Shown here piece by piece: positions 1 through 12,489 of a stretch of DNA of 64,000 bases (positions are counted from its first letter, which is position 1; the number at the start of each line of letters is the position of its first letter). Source of the stretch: Purshia tridentata (lineage: Eukaryota > Streptophyta > Magnoliopsida > Rosales > Rosaceae); the NCBI GenBank assembly GCA_003254885.1, contig QANT01005302.1:58673-122672 (forward strand). The letters run 5' to 3'. The notes below the pieces were generated by a model. It searched no databases, had not been told where the DNA came from, and saw only the letters and a program-made list of their open reading frames with translations. Both the position numbers and the translations under genes were made by a program.

Positions 1-600
1 CTCCTTCCTTCTATGTCTTCAACATCCCACCTGTATCATACGGTGGTCCATGTATGAATATGATGACATTTTTTGTCTACCGCCTTCCGAACATTTGCAT
101 TATATTCGGCAAATGCCTTTTGGATGTTTGCATTATATTTGGAGGACTCTTGTCAAACAATGCACGAACTCAAAACTGTTCATGACAATTTCAGCCCCTT
201 TCTTTCTCTCTCTTCCCTCCTCCTACCTCTCTTTTCGATTTGAAAAGAGGCCGATTAGCAACCTTGTCGGCCTCCAGATCGGTGGACTAGGGAAGCTTTA
301 ATCTTTCAGACCCACTGCCTGAAAGAGAGGAAGGAAAAAGACATAGGAAAAAGAAGAGAAAGGAAGAAATAAAATGTTGAGTATAGAAAAAAGTTTGAAT
401 TTTTTTTTTTTAAAAAAAAGTCATTTATGGTCATTTTATTATATGACAAAATTGATTAAAATAGTGTTGGATAAGAAAAGAAGATGGTTGGTTATATGTA
501 AACTTTCTCATTTTAATTTTGGGTTTGAGTGTAAACTGTAAAGAGTGTAGTGTAGTAGGGATGAAAATAAATTAGTTGGATTTAAATAACAGCAGCCTAA
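1..600. other. Upstream flank of CNGC-A, no gene seen
   Basis: AT-rich sequence with poly-A and poly-T tracts near 400. A short open frame at 50-301 has no recognisable family and no splice partner, so I do not call it a gene. The stretch probably holds distal promoter sequence of the CNGC gene that follows. Confidence 0.5.
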
Positions 601-637
601 AATTTAATATTTTTTAATAAAAATGCAAGGTGTCATA

Positions 638-651
638 ACCGTTATAACGGT
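638..651. promoter_or_regulatory. Perfect 14-bp palindrome ACCGTTATAACGGT (MYB-like) in CNGC-A promoter
   Basis: The sequence ACCGTTATAACGGT reads the same on both strands and holds two opposed AACGG/CCGTT cores, the type bound by plant MYB proteins. It lies about 160 bases before the end of the inferred first leader exon (808). An identical palindrome sits at the matching place before CNGC-B (11622-11635), within surrounding sequence that has diverged. A regulatory role is inferred from conservation and position only. Confidence 0.5.
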
Positions 652-808
652 CCGACTCTCCTAAATCACCCAGCCTTCCCTGCTCCCTAGTACCCGCCTT
701 TTTTATCTCTCAAAATCCCACCTTTGTTCTCCTCCCCTCAAACCTTAATCCTTACAAGATCTTCCAAGAGCTTTATTATTTAGAGAATCAAAGCTGAATA
801 TTATCAAT

Positions 809-1804
809 GTAAGTTCATCCTTTTATTATACATTTGTTTTTTTTTTTTCTTCTTCATTCTGATTTCAAATGTTAAAATTATGGAAACAAGTTGAACTATT
901 TTGGTTCCTTTTTTCTGGGTTTTTCCTCTTTTACGATTTTAATGGATAAAATTAATCAGCTGGCAAGTTTTGTTTTCGAAATTTCCCTGCACAATTAGAA
1001 CTAGAAATTCAAAAATGGAATGGGATTGCATGTAAAGCATTTGGAACAAAGAATTTATATGTAACCAGATATTAATAAAAAAGGGATGTTTTGAGAAACC
1101 CATATAACAGTTTGGTCAAGTTAATTGCTATTGCGAATCAATGAGATGGCTTTACCGATTTTGTCAAAAATTGAAATACTTTTGTTGGTTTGGTCTTGGC
1201 TGCATCATTTTGTATGATTATTTTGCAAGCCCTCAGGTCTCATGATTGTCTCCTTTCTCTCCCCCTTTCTTTTGTTTTCTCGTCTTTCATTTTTCTCAGG
1301 AAGTGAAAAATGAAAAGGAAAAATAAGTACTAAAGATGTTTAAAGACAACCAAAAATACAATTAAATAAGAAACATAAACATCACCTGAAGCATAAATCT
1401 CAATCCTCGAGCTCCAAGGTAGAGCAACATGACACACAGCCCAGAAAATATGGAAGCATGATTACCATATTGTTTTTGTTAATTTTATTTGATTTTCAAA
1501 AGCGCTAGTGATTGGATGGTGAAGCATACGGCCAAAGATATGGATCCTGAAGCATGAGTGCATGACTACCATGTTGTTATATTATTAAATCATAGACAAG
1601 TAACTGCATTCTGTTCTGTCTAGTTGTTTTTCTTTCAGTTTTCTTAAACAATATCTAATGAATCAGCTATGCATTCGAGCTCAGAGACTGAAGTGCAGTT
1701 TTCCTTTTTCTGCTTTCTAACGTATACCATGGAAGAATTTCATCTATTTGTTCCAATGGAATAATTTGTACTGATTGAAATTTGTGCTTTTTTATGCCAC
1801 TCAG
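809..1804 (+). other. 5'-leader intron of CNGC-A
   Basis: A strong donor (CAAT|GTAAGT, 808/809) and an acceptor (CACTCAG|TGAC, 1804/1805) frame a leader intron of about 1.0 kb. The same two sites exist before CNGC-B (11749/11750 and 13903/13904), which supports them. The intron holds the empty insertion sites for two elements found only in CNGC-B: TTAATTTTA at 1479-1487 and AAAAG at 1498-1502. The transcription start is not determined. Confidence 0.65.
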
Positions 1805-1855
1805 TGACTTGACTTGAGACTTTCCTGTGAATTCTCACATTCTAGCCTGGTATCT

Positions 1856-1861
1856 ATGTAA
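1856..1861 (+). promoter_or_regulatory. Minimal start-stop uORF (AUGUAA) in CNGC-A leader
   Basis: In the leader exon (1805-1933) an ATG is followed at once by TAA, ending 13 nt before the main start at 1875. It is the only upstream ATG I see in the inferred spliced leader. CNGC-B has the same element at the same distance (13955-13960). AUGUAA elements in other plant leaders, best known from the boron channel gene NIP5;1, stall ribosomes and can trigger mRNA decay. Whether that happens here is inference. Confidence 0.6.
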
Positions 1862-1874
1862 CTGATTGTCCAAA

Positions 1875-4800
1875 ATGTTTGATTGTGCTGGAAAGTCACA
1901 GTATATTGGTGGCCAGAAGGAGAAATTTGTGAGGTATGGAATATACTTTAGAATATACTTTATGTCTACTATTCCTTGCCTTTTGCTTTCTGTTTTTCCT
2001 TTTTTCTTCAAGAGATTATAATTGCATGTAGACATTATCTGAGACTTTGGGTTAACTAGAAAGTGTCAGCAACTTGGCTTAGTGAACCAATGAGTAGTAA
2101 TATAGAACACTGAGTTTTACCACTTTGAGCAAAATAAAAAGTGGTTTTCATGGTATATTGATTGATGGCAAAATTCAGTGCTCATGGTTGACAAATTTTC
2201 TAGTGGTTTGCAGCTGATAGTCTTGAAATGTTTTTCCAACAGATTCTTCATGGTATATTGATTAATGGTATTGATTTCCCATAGAATATATCCTTATAGA
2301 GGTGGTGACTGAACTTTACCATCTTCAATTACTCTGGATTTTCTTGATTTGGCTGCTTTGGGTGGTTATGCTAATCCCTGAGACCATGAAAAATTTCAGT
2401 TTTATTCAAATTCTGAAGGATTTCTTATTTTGATGATGAAAATTTATACTTTTCAATAATTAGCCAATGAATTCTAATTCACCTTCATAGAAGCATGAAC
2501 TTGTAGCCTATCTATGATTTAATGTGTCAACTAAGTTGCTGGTAACTAATTGCAGGTGCTCACACATAAAATATATTTACTCAATATTTCTTAATTAGAA
2601 CCATCTGGTTATGCATTTTCGTAAGCATAAAACTAGGACATTAACTGGTGTCTAAGATATAACATCTCTCAAATAGCAAAATTGCAGAATTGATGCCACA
2701 CATTCTAGATCTCTTTGTCCAAAGAGGCTAATGGATGGATTCTTGTTATTGCAAAATTCAATGATGTATTATCATTTTGGCATATGTTGGCATGGACCTG
2801 CAGGTTGGATGATTTGGATTCTTCACTTTCGATGAGTCCTAATACCGATAAAATGAAGAAATGTGGATTTAATATAGAGGCATTACCTTTTACTAGTCGT
2901 GGAAAGAAAAATCCATCAAAATCATTTAAGTATGGAGTTCAGAAGGGATCAGATGGACTAATGACATTTGGCAGATCATTAAGAACTGGGGTCACCCGTG
3001 CAGTGTTCCCAGAAGACCTTAGAGTGTCTGATAGAAAGATATTTGACCCACAAGACAAGTCCCTCCTCTTATGGAACAGACTTTTTGTCATATCATGTAT
3101 CTTTGCAATATCCATTGATCCTTTGTTTTTTTATCTTCCAATCTTTGATTACGATGACGAGTGCCTCACTATGGATCATAAATTAGCAGCCACAACTACA
3201 ACTTTGCGGTCATTAATAGATGCTTTCTACCTTATTCGCATGAGTTTACAATTTCGCACAGCTTATATTGCACCATCATCTCGGGTTTTCGGAAGAGGTG
3301 AACTTGTGATAGATCCTGCAGAGATAGCAAATCGATATCTACACCGTTATTTCTTTGTTGATTTGGTTTCCGTGCTGCCCATACCACAGGTTTGAAAACA
3401 TTCTTATCTTCTACTAGTTTTCATGCTTTTATGAATATAGAGCTTTCTTATATCTAATGCTTTAATTTGTTGCAATGTTCTTTCCTTCAAGAGGCTCTAT
3501 CAACAAAGTCTTCAATCAGGATCATATTCATTTGACAAGGAAATTATTTAAATCCCATATATGTGTACCCATTAAACCTTTTTCTCACAGATATCTATTT
3601 TTTGAATTAAACTAACTTTCTTAGTAAAGAGTGGTTTGCACTGCCTTGCAGGTGCTCGTATCCAATGTTATTGTTAAAATAATATTCCTTATTTTCCTAT
3701 CTTAAATATTTAGGTACATAAAGTAAAATAGTAAATATATATATACATGTGGCTTCAAGTGTACCTGAAGGTTTTTCGCATATATATATATAAATTCAGC
3801 TTCTTTTTTGTTGGTTGAAACAATGCTTTGCCTATTTACTACCCATTAGAGAATAAGTTTTTCACTGCAAGGGAAAGAATGAGATAGTTGATTAACAAAG
3901 TGACTATAGATGGTCATGGGGTTCTCAACCCGTGTGGTTGCCAGTTGCCACACTTGACAGACATTTTCTTTCATTACTCCATTTGTGTTTTGAACTCAAT
4001 TCCTCCCTACATAAGAGCTCACAGTAAGCTTTCATCATAATTGTACTGTGTTGTAGCCTCTTAAATTGCTTAGTACATTATTTGTTACTTCAATAGCATT
4101 GCAACTCCAATAGCTTATTGCTACATTCTATAAGCTAAGTTGGAGAGAAATAAACTTTTGCATTTTAAAAAAAGAAAATGGTTCTTGGATTTATCTTGTT
4201 TTTTCATTATCTGCAGATTGTGGTTTGGAGATATTTGCACAGATCAAAAGGTGCCGAGGTATTGGCTACGAAACAGGCATTGCTATTGGTTGTCTGGTTT
4301 CAGTTAGTGCCACGATTTATCCGGTTATTAGTTTTAAATAATGACCTTAAAAAGAGTTCGGGTGCTTTTGCCGAAAGTGCTTGGGCTGGAGCTGCATACT
4401 ATTTGCTTTGGTTTCTGCTTGCTTCCCAAGTAAGTTTTACTCTCATGTTACATAAGCATACTGTTATACTGCATAACCCATCCCTATTGCGGGTGCTGTC
4501 TCTCTCTCTCTCTCTTTCTCTTTGCTTTTTATTGGGGTTGACATCACATCATCCTTGCTTGTTTCCCTGAGATTGGTACTTAGTTTTTCCATCCTTCCAA
4601 GTTAAGGGAAGGTATATATCAGGGGCACCAATATCTTATCCAACATGGATCCTTCAAGAAGAGTAGAGTGATATGCATTTCACAGCCAGGGAGCCTTTTT
4701 TTAAATTAAAAATCTGATAAGAAGGGCAATAATAATATAGATAATTTTCTGTTTGATCACCGGGTGTCGTATATCTGGAATGGTGTGAAAGGAACTGAGA

Positions 4801-7800
4801 TGGTTTTCTGTTCCTCCTTTGTAGGTTAGTCATGTAAGTGAAACCTGTCCAGCTAGCTACGGGGTAATGTACAAAGAAGTGATCATAGTCTGAAATCTTA
4901 ATCATACCAGACCAGAAGGGAGGTGAAAAAGTTTGAGAAATGATCAGATTGAAATAAATATAAATGAAGTTAATTCATAATGCAATATTGTTGTCTGTAA
5001 CTATAACGATATTGCATCTATATCTTTGTCTAAGTATAAATGAACAAACAAAGACAGAGGTATCTGTTTGTTATTTTTTCTTTTTGGCATTTTTGTTTGA
5101 TCTTCACAATTCAGCCATTCAACATTTTCCTTAATTAAATTGCCAACAGGAGAATTCCTAGATAAAAAGGAGGGTTGGCTCCAATAGAGAATCGAGTAAG
5201 CTCTAATGGTGTTTATAGCAAGAATTAGCAACACATATTTTGTAATATATATACTATCACATATTAATAACTGAGTAACCATCATGATTGTAGGTGTTGG
5301 CTGTTAGCTTGTCAGGCGTTGTAACATCTGATTTTGGTTCCATGCCTTGTTAGCTCAGCCAGTGGCTAAATTAGAGTGAGTAATTCCATGACACCCGTGT
5401 GATTTTGGGTTTCTCCAGTTCAACTAGGGCCATAGTCCCATAATTTATATGCAAATCAAGATCAAGAAAATGTAGTTTTTAGGTTTGAAAGGCACAGGGT
5501 GGGGCTGTACATATATATTTCTCTGTCTGCATATGTTCGCATTCCATATGTAGGATGAGCCAGCACGTGAGGGAGGGTGTTAATTTGACATACATTGCTG
5601 CCCTAACAATTTAAGCTTTTGAGATCCAATGGTTGTCTAACTGTTCTGATCAAGAGTAGTTGACACAACCACAACAAAGTATTTTTTGTATACGAAAATG
5701 CAATATTTTTGAACACGTATAGTGCACTGTATCTATCTCAAGTTATTTACATAGTGGAATGATCTGACTTCATTATAATGAAAAAGCTAAGTTTTTATTA
5801 AGGTTTGAATCTCTACTTCTCATACTTTTTTTTTTATGTGAATATTTGGGGTGAAATATGGTAATACCTTGTAGGATATCTTAAGCAATTTATTGAATTT
5901 ATTTGATGGCTGTTAGATAAAATTTTACAGGTCACTGGAGCTGCTTGGTACTTATTATCTGTAGAACGCTTTGACACATGTTGGCGAAATGCATGTATTG
6001 ATAGTGGAAAATGTAGGATAGAATTCTTGTACTGTGGCAATAAGCAATTGGAAGGATATGATGAATGGAAATCAATCAGTGTGGATGTTCTTAATAACAG
6101 CTGCAGCACTGAAGGTGACAATCCATCATTTAATTTTGGAATCTTCGGATCAGCTATATCTTCAGAGGTCATTTCATCTGACGAATTTATCCCCAAATTT
6201 TTATACTGTTTGTGGTGGGGACTGAAAAATTTGAGGTATGTCACTCCAGTATCAATATTTGAAAATACTTCTTTTGGAACTTTGATATATGTACTACTAG
6301 CTTCATGTTCTAGTTCCAGACAAAAGAGAATAATTACACCATTCTTTTATTTATACTTTTTCTGATGGGATTAGTTCAACTTCATATTAGGCATCTAATA
6401 ATTAGAGGGGAGCTTCCATCTGATGATTAAAGGGTTGGACTGACAACTAGAAAAGATTGAGCTATATTAGCTCACCTGATTAGCCCAGGTCTAAAGGCTT
6501 CTTTAATTTAGTTGATAAAATTAAATTTTGGGCTGTGTTTCTTTAATTAATGATAGTACTATATCTTTGCTACTGTCTGTTGATGAGCTCCCTAGGTAGC
6601 ACTGGAATGCATGAGGTCAACATTTGAACTTCTTAAACTAGATTCTTGGGTATGGTCTCTCCAAAAATTTTGGGCTGTGTTTCTTTAATTAATGATAGTA
6701 ATATATCTTTGCTACTGTCTGTTGATGAGCTCCCTAGGTAGCACTGGAATGCATGAGGTCAACATTTGAAGTTCTTAAACTAGATTCTTGGGTATGGTCT
6801 CTCCAATACTTGAACTGGTTTTATTACTCAGAGGTCATAAAATTAGTGTCATCACATGTTGTACATGGTAATTGTCACTTGATTAATGGATTTTTAACTT
6901 TGCAAACCAAAGTGACAACCTGACACTCACATAGATACCTGATTATCTGGTATACCAGGTGTACATGTCCTATGAATATTGTTTTTGGACAGTAAGGAAC
7001 TATTACTTGCAAGATGGATTTCTCTTGAGCAGTAAATTTTTGGTGGAAAAAACGTATTTTTCGAAACCGTAGAAGCCAGTACATTGCATATATATGTTCA
7101 CAGGGAAAAAAGTGGACATCCTGAAATTAAAAAGCATCCTAGTATGACTACTCTTTACCTACAAAACGTTTTCCCTCAGTCTGAATATAGCTAATTTATT
7201 ACCTGTATTTTATTTGGGGCTATTATGAATTTTCCTTCTACATCTGAAAACTTAAGCTAACTTTCTTATTGTAATGCATTTGTGTTCCCAAAATATTTCA
7301 ATTTACAAGATGACAAGATTACTACATTCTAAAGTCTGCACTAAGCATCCCTAAAATCTACAAGTTTGTTGAAAATGGTGTCTTTAGGTTCTGTTTTATA
7401 TAAAATACATATTAGAGTTCTTCATCTACATTAAAATTCCTTCTTTGATACACCCAGGGCCCCCAAATTAAAAACAAAAACAAAAAAAGGCTTTATTTAT
7501 TTTTTACATGCTTTCTGCATATGATCCTTTCTGCCTGGATCTACATCTTTATATTCTTCTTCTGCATTTTTATTTTTTTTTGCTTCCTAATTTTATAGAA
7601 GCAGTGTTTTTTGATTTGGTCAGTTTGGAACTTTGGATTCTATGTGTAGAAAGTAGTGGGAAAAAATGTGTATACCACATGCACAACCACCTCATCTTGT
7701 GGCTATATGGCCAACTGCTTGGGCAGATTTTCTACTCCAAAGAACTGACATAAAATTTATTTAAATTTTTTTTGAAGATCCCCAAAATTGCAAGCTTCCT

Positions 7801-10275
7801 ATCTGTTAATGCATGTACTACCGACTGCAGATCAAGTCTTCATATGGTCTTCTTACTTCATCTTTGCCTCACCTTGTGTATGCATACCACATACAAAATA
7901 CTAACATTTCCAAGAAAGAGAGGTAGTGTAGAGAAGGAACAGTTTGTGAAGGCATAATTACTTCCTCGTATATTCAGATAATCCTTACTTCTGTTGCATA
8001 TTAGACATGATTCAACTGCAAGGTTGACATCATATGCTTTGACTGTGTTAGCTTGATATAAATATTTGGTCCATTCCATAACAGATTAAGCTTTTGGGAT
8101 CTCTTTGTTGTTTAATATGGTATTGGTGCTCTGATTTCTGGAGATCCATAGATAGAAAACCTCCAATGCCCAAACAGAGGTTATTTTAGCGTGTGGCAAG
8201 AACCAGAAAATTCTTCAATTTTTAATCTTCTTTAGTCTTTTTGTTTAGTGGATGTAAAAATTTGTGTTCTTTGTGGTTGTGTTTGCTGCTTGCTGTTTTT
8301 CTTCATTACTTTTTTCGTGTTTAGTGGTTGACAATCTTGGGATAGGAATTATTACTCTAAGTTCCTTACAATTGCACCTATATATTTCTCTCTGTCAGCA
8401 TTCCTTTGCCCTCCATGTGTAGGATGAGGCTGCATTGGAGGGAGGGTGTTAGAGCTTGATATAAATTGTTGGGTACATTCCTTAACAGCTTAAGACTTTT
8501 GGGGTGTATCGGTTGTCTAACAATCTGGAACTAATGCATCATTCATATGTGATGGGTTGAGCATCCAATAATGATAAACTTTTAACTTTTTTAAGTTTTA
8601 GGATATCATCTTTAGGTTCACAATTAAGTAAAAATTCTATTCTTAAGTAATGTTCTGATTTGGGTTCTCAAACTCATATTAATTTCAACACATTGTTATT
8701 TCACCTCCTACAGTACACTTGGCCAAGGGCTTCAAACCAGTACCTTTCCTTTAGAGATTCTATTTTCCATATGGATAGGCATTTTTGGTCTCATCCTCTT
8801 TGCCCTTCTGATTGGAAATATACAGGTGAGTTCTACTTTAAACTTGTGGATGTTTCATATATATCCTTTATTTTAGATCAGTATATAGTTATGGTTGAAG
8901 ATGAGGATGTCCCTTCATAATGGGAACAGTGATGGTAATTTCTTGATCCAAATCATTATGACGTTGCACCAATTAGATTTACCAGAAATTACTTTTACGG
9001 AACAGACTATAATTCTGCATACTTGTTTCTAGCTTCTATATTCTTCTGTGTGGTTCAAATTTTAAGCCAGAAAAACTGACATGTTCAGAGTGAGCATAAT
9101 CTGAAATCAGTTAGTGGCTGAAGTTTGAAGTTTAATGAAATTTCAACAGACATACCTTCAGTCTCTCACGATTCGTCTGGAAGAGATGAGAATTAAAAGG
9201 CGTGACTCTGAGCAGTGGATGCACTATCGCTGGCTTCCACAAGAGCTTAGGGAAAGGGTCCGGCGCTACGATCAATACAAGTGGTTGGAGACTCGAGGTG
9301 TAGATGAGGAGAACATTGTCCAGAATCTACCAAAGGATCTCAGAAGGGACATTAAACGACATCTCTGCTTGAATTTGGTGAGAAGGGTAAGTATCCATCC
9401 GCTTGCACCTTTGTTATTGTTCATTCTTATGAACTGCAGACATATATATAATTAGCAGGAATAGGTTGCCATGACCAATGGTCTTAAGCTATACCCAATG
9501 CACATATTATGAAGACAGTTAAGTTTGCAAAGTTCAGTTTATGAAGACAGTTAAGTTTGCAAAGTTGTGTATGCAGGTGCCTCTTTTTGCCAAAATGGAT
9601 GAGCGGCTGCTTGATGCCATTTGTGAGCGTCTGAAACCAAGTTTATGTACAGAGAACACCTTCATAGTCCGGGAAGGGGATCCAGTTGTCGAGATGTTAT
9701 TCATCATACGTGGTCGCCTAGAAAGTGTAACTACAGATGGTGGTAGGAGTGGATTTTTCAACAGTGGTTTTCTAAAAGAAGGAGACTTTTGTGGAGAAGA
9801 GCTCCTTACATGGGCATTGGACCCCAGATCTGGCACTAACTTACCATTGTCTACTCGAACGGTGAAGGCTTTAACTGAGGTTGAGGCTTTTGCTTTAGAA
9901 GCAGAGGAGTTGAAATTTGTTGCCGGTCAGTTTAGGCACCTTCATAGCAAACAGGTTCAGTACACCTTCCGTTTCTACTCACAGCAATGGAGGACTTGGG
10001 CAGCCTGCTTTATCCAAGCTGCATGGCGCCACTACAAGAGAAAATTGGCAGAAAAACAGCGTAGAGAGGAGGAAGAAAGCTTTAAATACGGCGATGATGA
10101 TGATGATGATGAAGGTGGTTCTGGTAAACCCTGGCTTGGTGCCACCATTCTTGCATCCCGCTTTGCAGCAAATGCTATTCGTGGTCTTAGGCTTCGCAGT
10201 GCAACCACCAGGGAGCTAATGAAGCTGCAGAAGCCCCCTGAACCTGACTTCTCTGATTATGATGAGGCAAAGTAA
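1875..10275 (+). CDS. CNGC: Cyclic nucleotide-gated ion channel, CNGC-A (736 aa)
   Basis: Plant CNGC, a plasma-membrane, probably Ca2+-permeable cation channel controlled by calmodulin and cyclic nucleotides. Coding exons: 1875-1933, 2804-3389, 4217-4429, 5931-6235, 8714-8825, 9150-9386, 9577-10275; all introns are GT-AG and the sum is 2211 nt. The start is the ATG of a short exon encoding MFDCAGKSQYIGG, joined in phase to RLDDLDSS as in known CNGCs. Visible parts: S1-S6 membrane segments between about residues 90 and 425, a pore with GQG at 391-393 (the filter type I associate with CNGC group II, AtCNGC5-9), a C-linker, a cyclic-nucleotide-binding domain in the last exon with the phosphate-binding cassette from about 562 to 587, and an IQ-type motif FIQAAWRHYKRK at 649-660. 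The tail has six consecutive Asp and ends PPEPDFSDYDEAK. It is the upstream member of a tandem pair. The family is sure; the exact orthologue is not. Confidence 0.93.
5553..5642 (+). repeat. TRIM-like LTR remnant in CNGC-A intron
   Basis: A purine run (GTGAGGGAGGG) is followed by TGTTA at 5578 and a core TTAAGCTTTTGAGA, ending near TCTAAC at about 5641. The layout matches the 3' end (polypurine tract plus short LTR) of the fuller TRIM at 8046-8522. I found no left LTR or primer-binding site upstream, so this is a remnant. The intron around it (4430-5930) is about 0.9 kb longer than its CNGC-B counterpart. Confidence 0.5.
6523..6805 (+). repeat. 142-bp direct tandem duplication in CNGC-A intron
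   Basis: Two nearly identical copies (6523-6664 and 6665-6805) of a segment starting AAATTTTGGGCTGTG and ending at the TCTCCAA motif. The matching CNGC-B intron (about 17325-17455) has one diverged copy. The duplication therefore arose in CNGC-A after the gene pair formed, or one copy was lost from CNGC-B. It lies wholly inside the intron 6236-8713. Confidence 0.85.
8046..8522 (+). mobile_element. TRIM-like miniature LTR retroelement in CNGC-A intron
   Basis: Left LTR 8046-8117 and right LTR 8447-8522 share TGTTAG, TTGATATAAAT, CATTCC and TTAAG. The right LTR ends TCTAACA. Directly after the left LTR, TGGTATTGGTGCTCTG resembles the usual plant primer-binding site for initiator Met tRNA (TGGTATCAGAGC). 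A polypurine tract GGAGGGAGGG precedes the right LTR. The interior is about 330 bp with no coding capacity, as expected for TRIMs. Flanking 5-mers (GACTG / ATCTG) match only in part, so the element is old. Confidence 0.7.
9509..9566 (+). repeat. Short direct duplication (26 bp, 32-bp period) before last CNGC-A exon
   Basis: ATGAAGACAGTTAAGTTTGC and six further bases occur at 9509-9534 and again at 9541-9566, ending ten bases before the acceptor at 9576. CNGC-B has one copy just before the matching acceptor (18820-18845). The in-frame ATG at 9541 can make the last exon look as if it starts a separate protein; the acceptor TATGCAG|GTGCC is the real border. Confidence 0.85.
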
Positions 10276-11621
10276 TCCCAATCTCTAAACTGATGCTCAA
10301 AATTCAAGAGCTGGTTTTGCTCTCTGGCTATATAACATGTCTACCCCCCTGGTAGAATCAGTGGATGCTAACATTATATATATGGCTATATGATATGGTA
10401 GCCATGCATGGTCCTCATATGATATCTTATTCAAAATTCAAAAGGGAATAATATCTTGTTAGATTCTAGCTATGAAAAATATTGAAGTTTAAACGTAGAG
10501 CCTGTTTGGGAATGAAAAAAGTATGTGTACCCAATAGTGCTTTTGTAAAAATGCACACAATCCAAAATCCAATGACCTTAATTGATTAATTTTCCCATTA
10601 ATTTCTCTTACAATTTCTTCTCCCCAACCCTTCCAATAATAAGAATAATGGACTATTATTTTTCATAATTTAAAATGGACTCTGTCAAAATGATGTGGCA
10701 AATGAATATTTAACTAAATTAAATATTTTAATTGATTTGAAATTACATGTCATTAGGGTAGTAAAATTAGGCACTCTAGCATTTCCTATCTTGATATCTC
10801 CTAATATTTAGTGAAATAAAGTAAATATCTGTTTTTGGCGGAAATTACGCTAGCATTTCTTGTTATGGTAGATTTTATACTGAAGACTATATTACTAAAC
10901 CCAATAACCCTTAATAAACCTTATAAAACTTAAATTTGAAAAAATGCAACTTTAACTGATTGGAACATAAATGGGACAAAAAAAAGTTGGGTGCTATGAA
11001 AGTTTGACTCCCACTTTGGGTTCCAAGAAATCTAAAATTTTTTGAATAAGAACTATTATTAAAACTTATTTTAAGACTAAACATCGAATGCTTTAGGTTT
11101 TTGACCTTCAACGATCCTATTTTTGTAGGGGTATAAAGTTGTGACTATATAAAGTTCATAAAACTTTAAGATTTATACGAGTTAAGGCTATAGATTAAAG
11201 CTTGATGGTTAAAGCTCTACAACTTAAAAACTAAACACTGATACATAAGTCTTAAATCGAAATACAATACTGAAAAAATAACAAATGAAATAAGTCGTGA
11301 CTGTAACAATTGTCTTTGAAAAAAATAATATTGGTTGGTCGGCCGAAAGTTGGTGGCACTTGGCGAGTGGGCAAAATGGTAATCTCATAACACTTTAGAC
11401 CCAAAATTAGTACCTAATCTAAATTAAATTAAATTTGATTGGTAGCTCAACTAAAAAAAAAAACCATATGCTGTTTTAAAAAAAAAAATTTGGCAATTAA
11501 TATTTAATCTATATTTTCATTAGAAGTTAATGCAATTTTTAAAATAGAAGAGCAAAGGTATCAAGAGGCTACTAGACTTGATTGATCATGCTTTATATTT
11601 TGGGTGGAACTTGTTAACATA
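10276..11621. other. Intergenic spacer between CNGC-A and CNGC-B
   Basis: Contains the CNGC-A 3' untranslated region at its start and then AT-rich sequence with scattered homopolymer runs. I see no gene or RNA. The last few hundred bases are the CNGC-B promoter. A GTTTGGGAATG motif near 10505 resembles a MITE end, but I could not find a matching opposite end. Confidence 0.5.
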
Positions 11622-11635
11622 ACCGTTATAACGGT
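11622..11635. promoter_or_regulatory. Perfect 14-bp palindrome ACCGTTATAACGGT in CNGC-B promoter
   Basis: Identical in sequence, and similar in distance to the leader-intron donor (11749/11750), to the palindrome at 638-651. The immediate context (CATA before it, CGGACTC or CCGACTC after it) is also shared, while sequence further upstream differs. This suggests a proximal promoter element retained in both duplicates. Confidence 0.5.
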
Positions 11636-12489
11636 CGGACTCGATCCCCACCTTTCTCTATCTTAATCTCCCACCTTCTTCTTCTATCTCCTTCTCAAAA
11701 CCTCATCTTTACAATATCTTCAGAGAGAATCAAAGCTTATATTATCAATGTAAGTTCATCCTATATTTGTTTGTTCTTTTTCTTCTTTATTCTGGTTTCA
11801 ATGTTTAAAATTATGTGAAAACAAGTTGAATTCTTTTTGTTTTTTGTTGGATTTTTTTTGTTCAATTTCAACTTCCATATGTTAGATGATAGATCATCAT
11901 GATAGTTGATTTCAATGAGGTTTCTGTTAATTTAAGATGGGATCATGGGGTACATTGAGCTCATGATACAATCATGTATAATGCCAAAGACATGGATCAT
12001 TGATAGCAAATGGAACACATTAATTAATGGATAATTTAGAATATTGGGAAATAGAACTAGCAATTAAAAATTGATATGGGATTGCATCATTATGGAACAA
12101 AGAATGATAAATGTTACCAGAAATTAATCTGATTAAGGGGGTCATTTGATAATCCATATAACGGTTAGGCCAAGTTTCTACTAAGATCAGATTAAACTCA
12201 AACAAGATGGCTTCTCAGATTAACACAGTTTATTTGCTTCATTGCAAGCCTCCGGGTTCATGTTTCTCTCCTTTTTTATTTCTCTCATTTTTATTTTTAT
12301 TTTTCTCGTTTTCTTTTCTAGGAAAGTGAAAGTTAGAAAAGGAAAGATGGACAAGAAAAGTTTAAAGACAACCATAAAATATAGTTAAATACTTAAATAA
12401 GACACTTAAAGATCACCTAAGGCAGAGCAACATGGCACACATCATGGAAGATATTGAAGCATGGTTATTATGTTGTTTTGTTAATTTTA

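Noticed and set aside
2715-3395. Open frame that would start CNGC-A at MSKEANG...
   Set aside because: Its first 89 bases are intron. The acceptor at 2803/2804 and the upstream exon at 1875-1933 give the conserved EKFVRLDDLDS join and a closed phase.
9534-9836. Minus-strand 100-residue frame over the last CNGC-A exon
   Set aside because: Antisense shadow of the cyclic-nucleotide-binding domain; a similar shadow exists in CNGC-B (18686-19039), explained by coding-strand conservation.
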